A stretch of DNA of 64,000 nucleotides from Conchocele bisecta (GCA_029237695.1 CM055272.1:33676791-33740790), one strand, 5' to 3'; positions 43,780-56,252 are shown, numbered from the stretch's first letter. The notes: a model not told the origin generated them from the letters alone. Made by a program: numbers and translations.

Positions 43780-44165
43780 GGCTGTAGATTTTCCATGGAC
43801 ATACAGGAAATTCTGTGGAAATTCCATGGACATCATGGAATTTCCACGGAAACTCCATGGAAACCATGGAATAAATGCGGAAACACTGGAATAGGCTGGA
43901 CAATGTCCATGGAAAGTATGGACGTCGTCCATGGAAAGTGCGGACATTGTCCATGGAAATACTGGAAAGAGCATGGAAATACTGGAAAAAGCATGGAAAG
44001 TCAGTTAAAAGTGAGAACTTAGTCATTTTTTGCTATAAAATGTTAACTCAGAAAATTTCAAGAGCGGAAAAGGAGCGGAACATACCGGAAATCTGAGAAC
44101 TTAGAAAATTTACAGGAAATTTGAGAACTTAGAAAATTTACTGCAAATGTGAGACTTAGAAAATT
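43780..44165. repeat. 'CCATGGAAA' degenerate tandem repeats
   Basis: Many copies of (C)CATGGAAA(TACTGGAAA) at 9-20 base spacing to 44000, followed by four 30-base units of 'GAGAACTTAGAAAATTTACTGGAAAT' (44090-44165). Open frames on both strands here are products of the repeat. I see nothing further to 45220. Confidence 0.75.
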
Positions 44166-45225
44166 TACTGGAAATGCGAGAAATTTTCAAAATTGTTTTT
44201 ATTGTTAACACTTCTGTGCTACTAACACACTCTATCAGGATTAATGTAAACTAGATGGCAGGGAGTTATAATGTTTATCATGTTTATAGTTTACAGAATA
44301 GGGATGTATATACTTGTATACATGTATGTACAATATCAAATCAATAAATCCCACTGAATTTAATAATATTACATGTACATTCATGATTGAATGTGTAAAG
44401 TTGAATAACTTGTCACATAGACATAAATGTGAGGGTCGATGTCCAAATTCTCCACTATTTACCCCACGAAGCATTATTGATTGTTTTTAGAAGGCAAAAT
44501 GGTGGTATTGATACTTGACTAAACTAAAGAGATGCCCCCACAAGATGTTTACCCGTACCTAGGATTGTAAAATATGAAGAAAAAAATAAAGATATACATT
44601 TGTCTCTTTTAAATATGATTAAAGCAAGGAAAATTACCAAGAGGTATTATTTGTACTATCATGGTATGGGAACACAACCTGTGGATGCCCCCACTCACAG
44701 TATATATCAACGAATGTCGGACCTAAACGCATCAAGTGGTACAAAATGATCATTTAAGTGCAAGACATGATCATGATAAAGTCAAACATTATTATGTTTG
44801 TGCAAGTTTGGTAGCTGTAAGAGTTCTGGTGGCTGAAGAATGGGCTTAAAACACCACACATGGTTAAGGTGCGTAATTTTATCAACTTTCATAGGGGGGA
44901 TTTTTTTTATTTCTTCACCAAATTTGTCAAGTTGGCAATTGCATTTTAGATTCTAAGGACTCGTAACTTGCCATTTTTGGTGAAGAAATAAGAAAAATGC
45001 CTCGAACATTTGGTCCAAATATGCTCCTTAACTGGACTTCTGAACACACAAAGTGGTCCAAAGTGGACGAGCGTACAGACAGACAAGGATAAATTCTAAT
45101 GCCGACCACACACAAAATAAATGTCGGTATAACAATCCCAGTCTTGTAGTGCAACTGTGTCTCATGTTTGTTCAAACCATGTACAACAATTTTTGATCAA
45201 CTTAAGTTCCATTCCAATGTCTAAA

Positions 45226-45450
45226 CCCTTTCACACCCAAGTAACTGGAATGGGCTGTGATAGGTCACAATCCAATACAATGGTCACACAATGGTTTTCA
45301 GACTAGACCAGTTATGAAAAGGGGGTGTTTTTTTTTCTCTTAAAAATATGAACATTACTTGCAAAAAGTGCAGATCCTGATGAGACGCCGGCTCATCTGG
45401 ATCTACACTTTTTGCCAAAACAACTATACAGGCCTGTGGGGTTGAAAGGG
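45226..45450. mobile_element. piggyBac-type MITE, copy 3 (complete)
   Basis: It opens CCCTTTCACACCC and closes GGGGTTGAAAGGG, with TTAA at 45451-45454 and TAAA at 45222-45225. 225 bp, in inverse orientation to copy 1. The central palindrome GTGCAGATCC...GGATCTACAC is intact. Confidence 0.75.
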
Positions 45451-45550
45451 TTAAACATCCCCCAAATGTATCTATTCAAATGTACATGTATGCATGGAGT
45501 AGGGAAAACAAAGTATTGTCAAGTATGGTGTCTGTAACCTGTAGAAACCA

Positions 45551-48500
45551 TCAGTCTCTTTCAAAATGATTTGGTAGCACAGCACAGTAGACATCATTTC
45601 CTTTTGGCACAATAATCAGTGGTTCTCGAAGATTCTCTGCCTTCACTAAACCAAGTTGCACAGGAGGACTGAAATTAAAGATTGGGATCGTCAAATTATG
45701 TAAAAATATATTATTACGCAAATCAAACGGGTACATAATTATGTAACTATTCCACAAGTTTTAGCATTGACTGGGACATTTGTTTGCATTATTTTCCAAT
45801 ATTTTTATAACGGAATTTCCGTGTTTTCTTAAAAAAATAACAATGATAAGAAATATCAATATATATTTGAAATATAATTGTCATGTTGTATTTCTGATTT
45901 AAAATAGTTTATAAGTATACACACTCAATTGATTTAAATAAATAGAGGATATTCCATCATACATTTTGAATAGCGGGAAATAATACACGAGTGTGCGTCG
46001 GCTTCCGCGTAAGCAACGAGTGAGTGTAGCGAACGAGTTGCTTGCACGGACGCCGAAGGACTCGAGTGTATTATTTCCGCTATTCAAACATGTACGATGG
46101 AATATCCCATTTATTACACGTCCATGACGGCTACATATGCACATTTAGTCTATTTTTGAGATTATAATCAATTAATTGTGATGTGCGCATGAATAGTTAT
46201 ACAATGACGTGTTTTCCCGCATTTTGACGTTACGTCGTGCGACGTCAAATGTGACGTCATGTAAACTTTTTGAAATCCAAATTACGCAGCTGTTTCAATG
46301 AACCAGATATATTAGAGTACATGTTTGGAATGTGTTCAATCACATAAACATTCCAGATTAGTCGAGACCCTTTCCAAATTTTCAAATAACTTTATTTTGA
46401 CTGTAATAAAAATTAAACATTTTGCATGGTACCTCGTGGTTTCCAAGAAAACAGGCGCGCAATTACGGGTGTGTCTTCATGGTGTATTATTTGTTAGGAG
46501 TTGATTACGGGTTTTCTCTCATAGCGAAACCCGTGCAAATAATTTGCAAGAGTGTAATAATTAAAATGAATCATACCGTCTGTGACACATGCTACATGTA
46601 TATATATATATGATAATTTCTTAGTATTGTGCAGTGCTGCAGTCTGTTGGTGTTTGAAGCCTACTTTAGCATGTTTAGTTAAAGTTAGCATTCAGATGAC
46701 CGCATGCTTAGATAAGTCGATGTTAAGTTTACCTTAGTTCAGATAGTTTCTGTAAATGTGGTACACGATGTGGTAGAATGGACCCTGATGCCGCAAGTAG
46801 ACGACCAGTAGCAAACACTTTTCTAGAATCCTTTTTCATCAGGTATCTGTCCACCTCTATGACTTCAGCACCATCAACTGGTTGTTCTAGCAGCAATGTG
46901 TAAGTGTTCTGCTTTTTCACTTTTGCACATGATTTGCTGAACATTACATGGCCATTCCTGACTATCTTCTTCACTACCACAAAGTCTTCGGGCAGATAAG
47001 TCCCTAATGCTGACATCAGCAGGGCCTTCTCCACTTGATTAAAGGGACAACTTACATCGAGCACTTTTATCACTGCACACTGGTGCGCATCAGATTGGTT
47101 ATCATCATTACACCCTTTTGAATTTACTATTCTTGCCATGTATTGTCGTGCTCTGGTGTCACATGTTGGTAATGAAAGGATTTTTTTCTCAACACGCTTT
47201 TGTGCCTGCAACGACCAAAACACTTCCACGCAAACGTTTCCTGTTCCATGGATGGATTTTTTTATCTCCCCATTGAACGATTCGAATGGAAAGCATGACC
47301 ATGCCCACAAAGGGCCCCACCTGTTGACAAATGTTGTCAAATGGGATAAATTGTGCACGTTTAATCCCACGATGCTCGGCGAATAAAGTTCTGCAGCATT
47401 CTTGTAGAAGGCTTGAAGCAGTACATCTGCACGTGCCAAATCTGCTGGTGTAATGCCCTCACCAAGCAATATGTATGTTGCTTCAACCAGACAACTGAAA
47501 TGCACCAGATATACACAGGGTAATATATCCAACAAACATGGCAGTGAGAAGAATAAAAGCCAATTTCTAAGTTCTGATGCCTTCCAGTGGCGGTAGGTCT
47601 TTGTCAACACACGAGGCCGTCGATGGATGAATGACGGTGGTTTAATTTTCAACAATAAATTGTCTACAACTTTCATGCTACCACCATTTTGGAATTTTTA
47701 TCACTAAACCACAGATCGAGAAACTTCTTAGTCACACCTAACAGTATGCCATGCATGTAGTCAATTGTGACACTTTCTGTTACATTAAAGTATGGAAGGT
47801 ACATGAACACACTTTCTCCGAAGAAACCTTCAGTTTTTTCTGATGATGTATGAGCAACACGTGCACTATTCCTCACATCTGATTCAGTTCGGAGCACTGC
47901 ATCTCTATGTGGATATGATCGACAGGTACCAGCACCACAAGGCACCACTTCACCAGATTCCACACAATATAGGCACCCATACTGTCCATTATGCTGTGTC
48001 ATATTCAGAACATATGCACGGGCCTGCAAGTCCATTGTTGCCACCACTAACATTGCCTTACACAGAATATCCTCCCCATTCACATGCAGAACACATCCAT
48101 TCTGATATATGTTTACAAGGTCTACAATAAGAGGTTTTAAAAACATGCACATCTTTGGCTTTCCGACACCTTGCCAGACTCCCCAAAGAAGCATGTTCTT
48201 TCTGTGAAATCTTTCCTTTGGTGGCAACTCATTGATGAGAAGGTACACAGGCCATAATGCCACTGAAGAACTCTTGAATAATGGTATTCCATCAGTAAAT
48301 AAAGAAAGAGTTACATTTGATGGTTGTTGCAGATTTTTATAAGCATGTCCACTTTTTATATCCGATATATTATTGCTGGTATGGACCCGACGACTTTCAC
48401 AAACGGATCTCCAGACACCATCTCTTTCCAGTATTTCCTTCATCTGAGTATTTAGCTGACTGGTGACAAAATACTTTTTACATCCAGCATTTCCTGCTGC

Positions 48501-49014
48501 ACCTGGACAACCAGGTGTGCCGCAATTTTTGTCATTGACAATGAACAGTTTTTGACACTCATCACAGTAAAGATGGTAGGTGAGGTAATCTTGTCCAAAG
48601 CCGCATTCTTCTTTCAGATTGTGGACGGATGTTTCTCCTATATTTGCTTTTGGCATATGAATTTGCAGAAGGGCCAAAATGTCTGCTATAGCCACCGATG
48701 ACAAATTATGGCGTGTAGCGACTGCACTTACAGAAAGCAAATGCTCCGACCTAGTTATTTCACTATAGTAGAGGCCCTCCTGTGGCGGAATCACATATAC
48801 AGATGGGTCATTGTTAGAATTTGCTGAAGTGGTTTTAGCACTTGATGCATGTATTGTCTCTTCATCCGATGTATCCTGAATATTTTCAGAGTCTGAAGTT
48901 TCATCCTCTGAGGAGATAATCATATCTTCTTCAGTAATGCATGCATCATTGTCTGAGGGCATATCACATAATGCATATTCTTGTGGGAGATCCTGGTTAG
49001 ACAGACTTTGTGAA
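45551..49014 (-). pseudogene. EnSpm/CACTA-type (Tnp2) transposase gene
   Basis: Exon 1 seen: 46733-49014, after acceptor TTATTTTTCAG, ending at donor AAG|GTAAAC. Exon 2: 45551-45668, after acceptor TTAATTTCAG, stop at 45551. The junction codon joins cleanly. The protein has an acidic Ser-rich start, Cys motifs ('CDECQKLF', 'CGTPGCPGAAGNAGCKKYF'), then the transposase core: 'LSLFTDGIPLFKSSSVALWP', 'LWGVWQGVGKPKM', 'QYGCLYCVESGE', 'VTIDYMHGILLGVTKKFLDL'. A one-base slip at about 47680 moves the frame by one. After it: 'IHRRPRVL', 'LYSPSIVGLNVHNLSHL', 'WGPLWAWSCFPFESFNGEIKK'. This matches metazoan EnSpm (Transposase_21-like) proteins. CACTA termini were not found. Only one frame break is seen, so it is a recent or barely decayed copy. 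Confidence 0.75.
45938..46114. mobile_element. Palindromic MITE in the EnSpm intron
   Basis: The left arm GATATTCCATCATACATTTTGAATAGCGGGAAATAATACAC mirrors the right arm ending GATGGAATATCCC, with a GC-richer centre (GCAACGAG...CTCGTTGC type). No target duplication identified. Confidence 0.7.
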
Positions 49015-49309
49015 CTGAAAAATAAACAGACCATAGTAAAATAGAGAGCTAAACCCAAACTATGTCTTCAACGTGGCAAAAATGCACTCCACAACCAGCG
49101 GTGTACGATTCCCAACAAAAAACAAGGACTACAATAAATGGGGAAATATCATAAAATACAAACAACAAAAGCCCAACAAAACGGCTTCCTCAAAGAATCA
49201 CCAAGAAAATAACGATCCTAGTAGAAAAAAATTAAGAAACATCAAGGCACGTCACAAGAAGACACGACAGCAAGGCTTCCGCCTTGGGAAATGTGATATT
49301 TTCTGTAAA

Positions 49310-49465
49310 TGACGTCAGAAGTTGATACAAGTTGAGTATATTCCGCATGTACTCCGAAATTTGTGTCAACTTTTGACGTCATTTACGGAAAATATTGTCA
49401 ATTTTGTAAACATATTTCATGAAATTACGCAGATGCCCGAAGGTACGAAATCACATGGCGTATCT
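49310..49465. repeat. Half/relative of the 'GGCGTGTCTCATATG' MITE
   Basis: 'TGACGTCAGAAGTTGATACA...TGTGTCAACTTTTGACGTCA' forms an inverted pair, followed by 'GAAATTACGCAGATGCCCGAAGGTACGAAATCACATGGCGT'. The latter is the right arm of the element at 49827-50095. Another decayed relative lies at 51515-51670. Confidence 0.6.
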
Positions 49466-49826
49466 AATATGCTGTTGATAATCGTTAGAATCGATGATTC
49501 TAATGAGTAGCAACAACATGGGTTTTTCCAGATAATTTTAGAATACCCCACTAGAATGAATAATCTAACACTGGCTCTAATAAATAAGTAACCTAACCAC
49601 ATTAAGAATTTGCACAATTTGAGATGTGGCTTTCAACACAAAAATTAGGTCAAACAGTGACTAGTCGCAAAATTTACATGCACATTGTCACTTGGCCTAC
49701 TTGGCTTTTTTTTTCAATGTTGGTGTTCTCTACAATTGATGGCTCATATTCTGTTGAATCTTCCCTCGTTGCTTTGTACCTGGGTTGGTTCCGGCGGAAA
49801 CTAACATGAGGCATATCAACCAATCC

Positions 49827-50095
49827 ATATATGAGACACGCCATGCGATTTATTACCTTCGGACATCTGCGTAATTTCATGAAATACGTTTACAAAATTT
49901 ACAATAGTTTCTGGAAATGGCGTCAAAAGTTGACAAAATTTTCAGAGTACATGCGGAATTATATTCCGCATGTACTCTGAAAATTTTGTCAACTTTTTAC
50001 TTTATTTATGAAAAATATTGTAAATTTTGTAAACGTATTTAATGAAATTACACAGATGCCCGAAGGTACAAAATCACATGGCGTGTCTCATATGT
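49827..50095. mobile_element. Palindromic MITE (about 270 bp)
   Basis: The outer arms ATATGAGACACGCCATGCGATTT and AAATCACATGGCGTGTCTCATAT match. The centre is GAGTACATGCGGAATTATATTCCGCATGTACTC, a perfect dyad. The whole element folds into one hairpin. Confidence 0.8.
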
Positions 50096-50198
50096 AGTGA
50101 GGACATGTGGACCCGGATCTACTGGCTCACATGTGCAGCTGATCAGTAGCCAACTCATTAAGCTACTGGAGAATGTGGGTTTTGTGACCAGTGTCGAT

Positions 50199-50512
50199 CC
50201 AGTAGCCTATTTCATCAACATTGCAAAGTATACTTTAGTAGCAAAGTATACTTTGAGGGAGAAATTTTCAATTTTTTTAAAAATTTATTAATTTTTATTA
50301 TACTGAATTTATTACATTATCACAGCCATTTAATGGCTGTGATAATGTAATAAATTCAGTATAATAATTCTGCATACTTTTAATCATGAAATATATGCAT
50401 TTGTTAGTTCTATATGAAACAATGCATTTCAGGAAAAATAAATGATTACTCCCTCAAAGTATACTTTGCTAGTAAAGTATACTTTGCAATGTTAATGAAA
50501 TAGGCTACTGGG
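50199..50512. mobile_element. 314-bp MITE with 60-bp TIRs, copy 1
   Basis: The termini CCAGTAGCCTATTTCATCAACATTGCAAAGTATACTTT and inverse extend about 60 bases with internal duplicated AAAGTATACTTT palindromes. The centre holds a second inverted repeat (ACTGAATTTATTACATTATC ... inverse). Copy 2 is at 58313-58620. Confidence 0.85.
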
Positions 50513-50639
50513 TCTACTCAGTCTGATATGCAACACACCGTTTCCTGGCACCAACCCATATTCAACTTTTGACAAATACCTGCTAGGGAATAGTTCATTT
50601 GTTGGATATGAGATGATATATGTTTATAGTGATCCATAT

Positions 50640-51024
50640 TGTCATTCTACCCCCCACCCGTGTGGGCCCCTGTGCCCAATGTTGAGGTCAAATTACTTTG
50701 AAATTAAATTTTTTTTTGGATTTAGGTTAAAGTTTGTCTGTATATTATATCTCTCCAACCTCTTCACCGATTAACTTCAAACTTCATATGTGTGTTTATC
50801 ATCATCCATATTTTCATTCCACGTTCCACCCGTGCCGCCTCTGTGCCCAATGTCAAGGTCAAATTACTTTGAAATTTATCTTAATGTTTTTTTTTCGAAT
50901 TTAGGTTAAATATTTTTTAAATAATCGACAGTATGTGTACAGGTTAAAAAAATGTTTGCATTAAAAGTTGTTTTAGTACTATCAATTGCCTCGGCGGGCG
51001 TGACGTGGGCCGCGGCCATCTAGT
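50640..51024. repeat. Tandem repeat with Helitron-like CTAG end
   Basis: Two units with 'CCCAATGTCAAGGTCAAATTACTTTGAAATT', then a hairpin-type end GGCGGGCGTGACGTGGGCCGCGGCCATCTAGTTT (CTAG at 51020-51023). The same end occurs at 32090-32122. I see no gene from 51025 to 52290. Confidence 0.55.
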
Positions 51025-52291
51025 TTTTATAAATGACGAAGAATTGTAATCTTGTTAACAGAAAAGTCGACATCCGTAGACTAACACTCAACTCAATGAT
51101 CATGCAGTATAGTTGAGAAATAACATAATAACGTATCATAGTCGCAAAGGGGTGCTATAAACCTCTGGCAAGGTGGCGGGGATGGTGGTGGTAGCTCAAT
51201 TTGTTTGTACATATATTTCACTGATCAACTCAACATTTATTGTTCTTGGTCCAAGATGGCGGGTGGGGCGGGGGGGATTATTGGGTCACGTGACTAATGA
51301 GAACCAATCAGCGAATCTCCCCATATGAAAATCAGGATGGTTGATCCAAACCAAATATAAGAGGAAAGAAATTTAAAAAAGTGCTACAACTATTTTTAGG
51401 TAACACAACTGTGCAATGTTGTTATACAGAACAATAAATACCGGTAGGTTGAATATGTATCACTATAGCGCATGGTGGATTATATTGTTGCAGAAGTCTA
51501 TCATTTGAAATTTGAAGTTGCTGAAATTCTCAGAGCCGCATTTGCTCTGTAAATTTCGTCAACTTTCGATGTTATTCAAGGAAAATATCGTAAATTTTGT
51601 AGGAAATATTTTTCTTGAAAGTACGCTCATGTGTTTAGATGCAAAATCAAGTAGTGCGTCTCATATGATCGGCGATTAGAGGCCCAATCGGACGGAGCAA
51701 TCAAGTACGCCGATTCATGCGTTAATGTATGTCGCGTAGGCCGTGAATAAATAGTTTGTGTTGTGTTGTGTAATGGGCGCGTAAATAATAAAAATATTTA
51801 TGGAGTTACCGCTTTCTTTATTATATTTATGTCTGTGTCTGTTAATGAACGACCAACAGTGTAAATGTATAGAATATACAGTGACGGTTGGCAATTGTCA
51901 ATGACGATCAACCGTAAGTGCATAAAGGAAGCAAGGTACCGTAATGCTGACTTGTTTCACTTAGTGCACTCTGACCGCCTCAATTACGAACCTAGATCTG
52001 AAACTGTCATGGGAACAAATCCCGATAGGTCAAACAATGGATGGTTCGAACTAATAATTAATCCCGCACAGTGTTCGACCTATCGAAGTTCCACTGTATA
52101 TTAAATTTTTTATCAAGAAAGTCTGAGAACTTTATGACTACACCTCGTACATTCATCACACGGTTTGCCATTTTTGGAAAACATTTCTGTGTATTTACTT
52201 TTGGGAATACATGGCTTTCTGTTGGCATACTCAACTTCGATTGATCAGTATATTTAGATATTATCACATGAACGTCATTTGACATTTTATT

Positions 52292-53060
52292 ATTTGTTCC
52301 CGCATTCTCCTCACAGCAGCTCGGCACCGCACGTCTGTCTCCCTTGGTCAGCCGACCATACTGCCACAGGAGATACTGCCTGTATGCAGCTTGCCAGTAT
52401 CATTTCCCGCATTTTCCTCACAGCAGCTCGGCACCGCAAGTCTGTCTCCCTTGGTCAGCCGATCATACTGCCACAGGACATACTGCCTGTATGCAGCTTG
52501 CCAGTATCATTTCCCGCATTTTCCTCACAGCAGCTTGGCACCGCATGTCTGTCTCCCTTGGTCAGCCGATCATACTGCCACAGGACATACTGCCTGTATG
52601 CAGCTTTCCAGTATCATTTGTTCCCGCATTCTCCTCACAGCAGCTCGGCACCGCACGTCTGTCTCCCTTGGTCAGCCGACCATACTGCCACAGGACATAC
52701 TGCCTGTATGCAGCTTGCCAGTATCATTTCCCGCATTTTCCTCACAGCAGCTCGGCACCGCAAGTCTGTCTCCCTTGGTCAGCCGATCATACTGCCACAG
52801 GACATACTGCCTGTATGCAGCTTGCCAGTATCATTTCCCGCATTCTCCTCACAGCAGCTCGGCACCGCACGTCTGTCTCCCTTGGTCAGCCGATCATACT
52901 GCCACAGGACATACTGCCTGTATGCAGCTTGCCAGTATCATTTGTTCCCGCATTCTCCACAGAGCAGGTCGGCACAACACGTCCGTCTCCCTTGGTCAGC
53001 CGACTACTGCCAAAGTACATACTGCCTGTATGCAGCTTGCCAGTATCCTTTCTTCCCTAA
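52292..53060. repeat. 107-bp satellite, about seven units
   Basis: The unit contains 'CGCATTCTCCTCACAGCAGCTCGGCACCGC', 'GTCTGTCTCCCTTGGTCAGCCGATCATACTGCC', 'CATACTGCCTGTATGCAGCTTGCCAGTA'. Lengths are 107 or 110-111 with an optional TTG, and units are 90-99% alike. All three plus frames stay open for 240-270 codons because the unit lacks stops. I treat this as satellite, not gene. Confidence 0.85.
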
Positions 53061-53165
53061 TTCTCCACACACAGCAATTTCTGTACTTGCAAGCTGATAA
53101 AAAAAAAATGAATAGCAATAATTTCATAAAAAACGAACAGACTGTATATCTATGTGAGAAGTTTC

Positions 53166-53400
53166 CAGCCTCCAGGCATGCGTAGTTCCGATAGTTGGTG
53201 CAATGACCACGAAGATGGGAATACATAGTTGCCAGTTAGGTGGGACAAATGAATATAATGATGATCCATTCTAGTCTCCAGGCATGCGTAGTTCTGATAG
53301 TTGGTGCGTTTGAGAAGTGTGTCCAAGTGAAAATGTGTGTCAATGTAAACTGGGGTGGAGTCCTCCAGTTGACGGGGTATTTCAATGAAAGGTGATTTGT
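53166..53400 (-). pseudogene. TatD-type nuclease fragment
   Basis: One minus frame reads 'KSPFIEIPRQLEDSTP' then 'VYIDTHFHLDTLLKRTNYQN' (53350-53290), which is the TatD N-terminal metal motif. A degenerate 'LTGNYVFPSSW' follows. A 30-base piece ('CACCAACTAT...CTACGCATGCCTGGAG') is repeated at 53160-53195 and 53275-53310. The rest of the domain is missing. This is the second TatD remnant in the window. Confidence 0.5.
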
Positions 53401-53929
53401 GGTGTCTGTAGTCGGCATGTGTCTGTTCTGGAAGTGATGTGATATAATATCTTGCAGTGCATAATGGAGAGTATGTGGTTGGGAGGTATAATTTGATTGG
53501 ATTGGATTGGACAAACTGGTTGCCTTACAGTAGTGTTGAAAGCCTGAAATTTCAATTTCTGAGAAAATTGAGTTTTGTTTGATGATTGGATGAAGTGAAT
53601 TTTTGAAGGACATGTTGTAGCAAAGCGTTATAGGAAGGAAGGTTCAAGTGTGAGTCAAGGAGACGAAGAATGCCATCAATGCAAGTGTTCCAGTAGCGAA
53701 AGTTTGTTGCACAAAAGTGCTGTGTCTGTATTGGAATGGAATAGTTGATTGTGTGGCTTCCATTTGGTAACAGAGGTTTTACACTCCCAGCAGGCAAATG
53801 TTGGGGATGAAAGTGGGTTGAGGTGGCTTGCAATACAATGTTACACAGTAACCGTAGATGTTTGGTGCGCATGTCGCAGATGAGACAACATGTTTTGTTG
53901 GTGTGTCTCTGAAAGTGATGAGATGAGCT

Positions 53930-54358
53930 TCATAAGTATCTTCCAGTGCATGATGGAGAGTATGTGGTTGGGAGGTACAATTTCAAAGAAGATTGGAAAG
54001 GGCAAACTGGCTGACTTGCAGTAGTGCTGAAAGGCTGAAATTTCCCCGGATCAACCCAAATAGAGACCCACACAATCAGATGATACGCCACCTCCTCAGC
54101 TGTGCTGTCCACACTGTTCAGGTCATTACCTCCCAACTGCACAATAATATGTGAACACTGACTCTCGAGTTCACCTCTCAAAAGTGGCCAGGTGTCTAGT
54201 CGATATACTCGCCCCCGAGATTCCGTATAACATGACAGCGCAAAGTTGCTCCAGTCCGCGTCCACCTCAACATATCTCTGGATTCTGCAGATGTGCGAAA
54301 CTCCCAGGATCAATAAACTGTCAGCAGATATATCCATGTTCGCAAACTTGTGATACAA
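53930..54358 (-). pseudogene. SGNH-hydrolase fragment
   Basis: The frame contains 'DSLLILGVSHICRIQRYV' (block I, with the usual GDS/GHS reading GVS) and 'SHIIVQLGGNDLNSVDSTAE' (block III with Asn). The C-terminal catalytic Asp-His block is absent. After about 54050 the frame runs into sequence duplicated at 53440-53560. SGNH hydrolases of this style accompany tyrosine-recombinase retroelements; a clearer one is at 59379. Confidence 0.5.
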
Positions 54359-54489
54359 ATGTCCACACGTAGTTATCGATATTGGTCCGAACCAGCACTG
54401 TGCGAATCTGTCACGATCAACAAGTTCCGTACGTCAGAACGGCACGTTACACGTAATTGTCACATAGGAAAACTGTTCATATATGTGTT

Positions 54490-55965
54490 TTTAGCTCGCC
54501 TGCACGAAGTGCAGAAGAGCTTATGGCATACCTCCGGCGTCGTCGGCGTCGTTTCCTTTCATGGAACACCTTGTTATTTCATACATGCATTCCTCAGATG
54601 ACCCTCTATCATGCTGTAGCAAATCCATGACCATCCCTTACCCCAAGGTCAAGGTCACAAACTTAACACATTCATAAACTTAACGTTGGGGTAGATTTCT
54701 GATAACATCTGTTTCCTTTCATGGAACACCTTGATATTTCATACATGCATTCCTCAGATGACCCTCTATCATGCTGTAGCAAATCCATGATCCACCACCC
54801 AACCCTTACCCCAAGGTCAAGGTCACAAATTTAGCATGTTCATGAACTTAACGTTGGGGTAAATGTTGTGCGACTTCTGTTTATTTACAGGAAACGCCTT
54901 CATATTTCATACATGGATTATATCCCCCCCCCCCTTTCCCCACGATCAACATCATAAACTTAACGTTAGAGTAAATTTCTTTTCTTTACAGGGAACGCCT
55001 TGATATTTCATACATGCATACATCTGATGATACGCTATCATGCTATAGCAAATCCATGACCCACCGCCCACCCCTTACCCCAGGGTCAAGGTCACAAACA
55101 TAGCCCATTCATAAACTTAACGTTGGGGTAAATGTCTTATAACGTCTGTTTCCTTTCATGGAACGCCTTGATATTTCATACATGCATTCATCTGATGATA
55201 CTCTATCATGCTATAGCAAATCCATGACCCACCACCCACCCCTTACCCCTGGTTCAAGGTCACAAACTTAGCACATTCATAAACTTAACGTTGGGATAAA
55301 TGTCTTATAAATAACATCTGTTTCCTTTCATGTAACGCCTTGATATTTCATACATGCATTCCTCAGATGACCCTCTATCATGCTGTAGCAAATCCACAAC
55401 CCACCACCCAACCCTTACCCCAAGGTCAAGGTCACAAACTTAGCATGTTCATAAACTTAACGTTGGGGTAAATGTTGTGTAACTTCTGTTTCTTTACAGG
55501 GAACGCTTTGATATTTCATAGATGCATTCATCTGATGATCCTCTATTGTGCTACAGCAAATCCATGACCCACCCCCCCACCCCTTTCTCCAAGGTCAAAG
55601 TCACACACTTAGCACATTCATAAATGCATTCCTCATGTGAATAGCTATCATGCTGTAGAAAATCACCAACTTAGTGCGTTCATATAAACTTAACGTTGGG
55701 TTAAATTTTGTTTTACTTCTGTTTTCAGGGAGCGCATTGATATATCATACATGCAATCATCTTAATATGCTATATTATGCTATAGCAAACCCACGACCCA
55801 CCTTGCACCACTGACCCACCTTGCACCACTGACCCAAATGTCAAGGTCCACCGCACGCACCTAAACCCAAGGTCAAGTTATATAATATTCATATTTTTTT
55901 ATGCAACTGTGCCAAGTTTGAGTGAAGGCTGCCAACAGGCGAGCTTCGATGTCTTCTGATAACTC
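54490..55965. repeat. Element with about seven 180-bp tandem units
   Basis: It begins TTTTTAGCTCGCCTGCACGAAGTGCAGAAGAGCTTATGGCAT and ends near 'GGCTGCCAACAGGCGAGCTTCGATGTCTTCTGATAACTCTTG'. The ends share AGCTCGCCTG / CAGGCGAGCT inverted. Units hold 'GGAACGCCTTGATATTTCATACATGCATTCATCTGATGA', 'CCAAGGTCAAGGTCACAAACTTAGC' and 'CATAAACTTAACGTTGGGGTAAAT'. The 3' 240 bases (55795-56040) recur at 57898-58147. Confidence 0.75.
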
Positions 55966-56252
55966 TTGTTACATCATATGACAATAAAGGTATCGAGAAA
56001 ATAACCTGAATTACCGTGGAAATGTATAAAAATTACTGCAATTAATCAATAGTTTTCTTTGTAAACAAAGGCGCGCAGAATGATAAATAGTACAAAGAGT
56101 CAAATAATGTGCAACGGGTTTTTCCCCAAAGGTTGTCCCCGCTGTTGTTGTCGTGTTCCCCATGGTTGTTGTCGATTTCCCCGTTGTTGTTGTTGTCGGA
56201 ACAATGATTTGTGGCATGCCGCCTTGCAAGTTTACTGGCCACAATTGTGATG

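Noticed and set aside
43754..44026. Frames of 74-117 codons on both strands
   Set aside because: Produced by CCATGGAAA repeats.
49073..49312. Lys-rich plus-strand frame of 79 codons upstream of the EnSpm exon
   Set aside because: No homology recognised; it overlaps the likely upstream intron of the minus-strand gene.
52279..53185. Three overlapping plus-strand frames of 240-270 codons
   Set aside because: They are the 107-bp satellite read in each frame, with no splice or start context.
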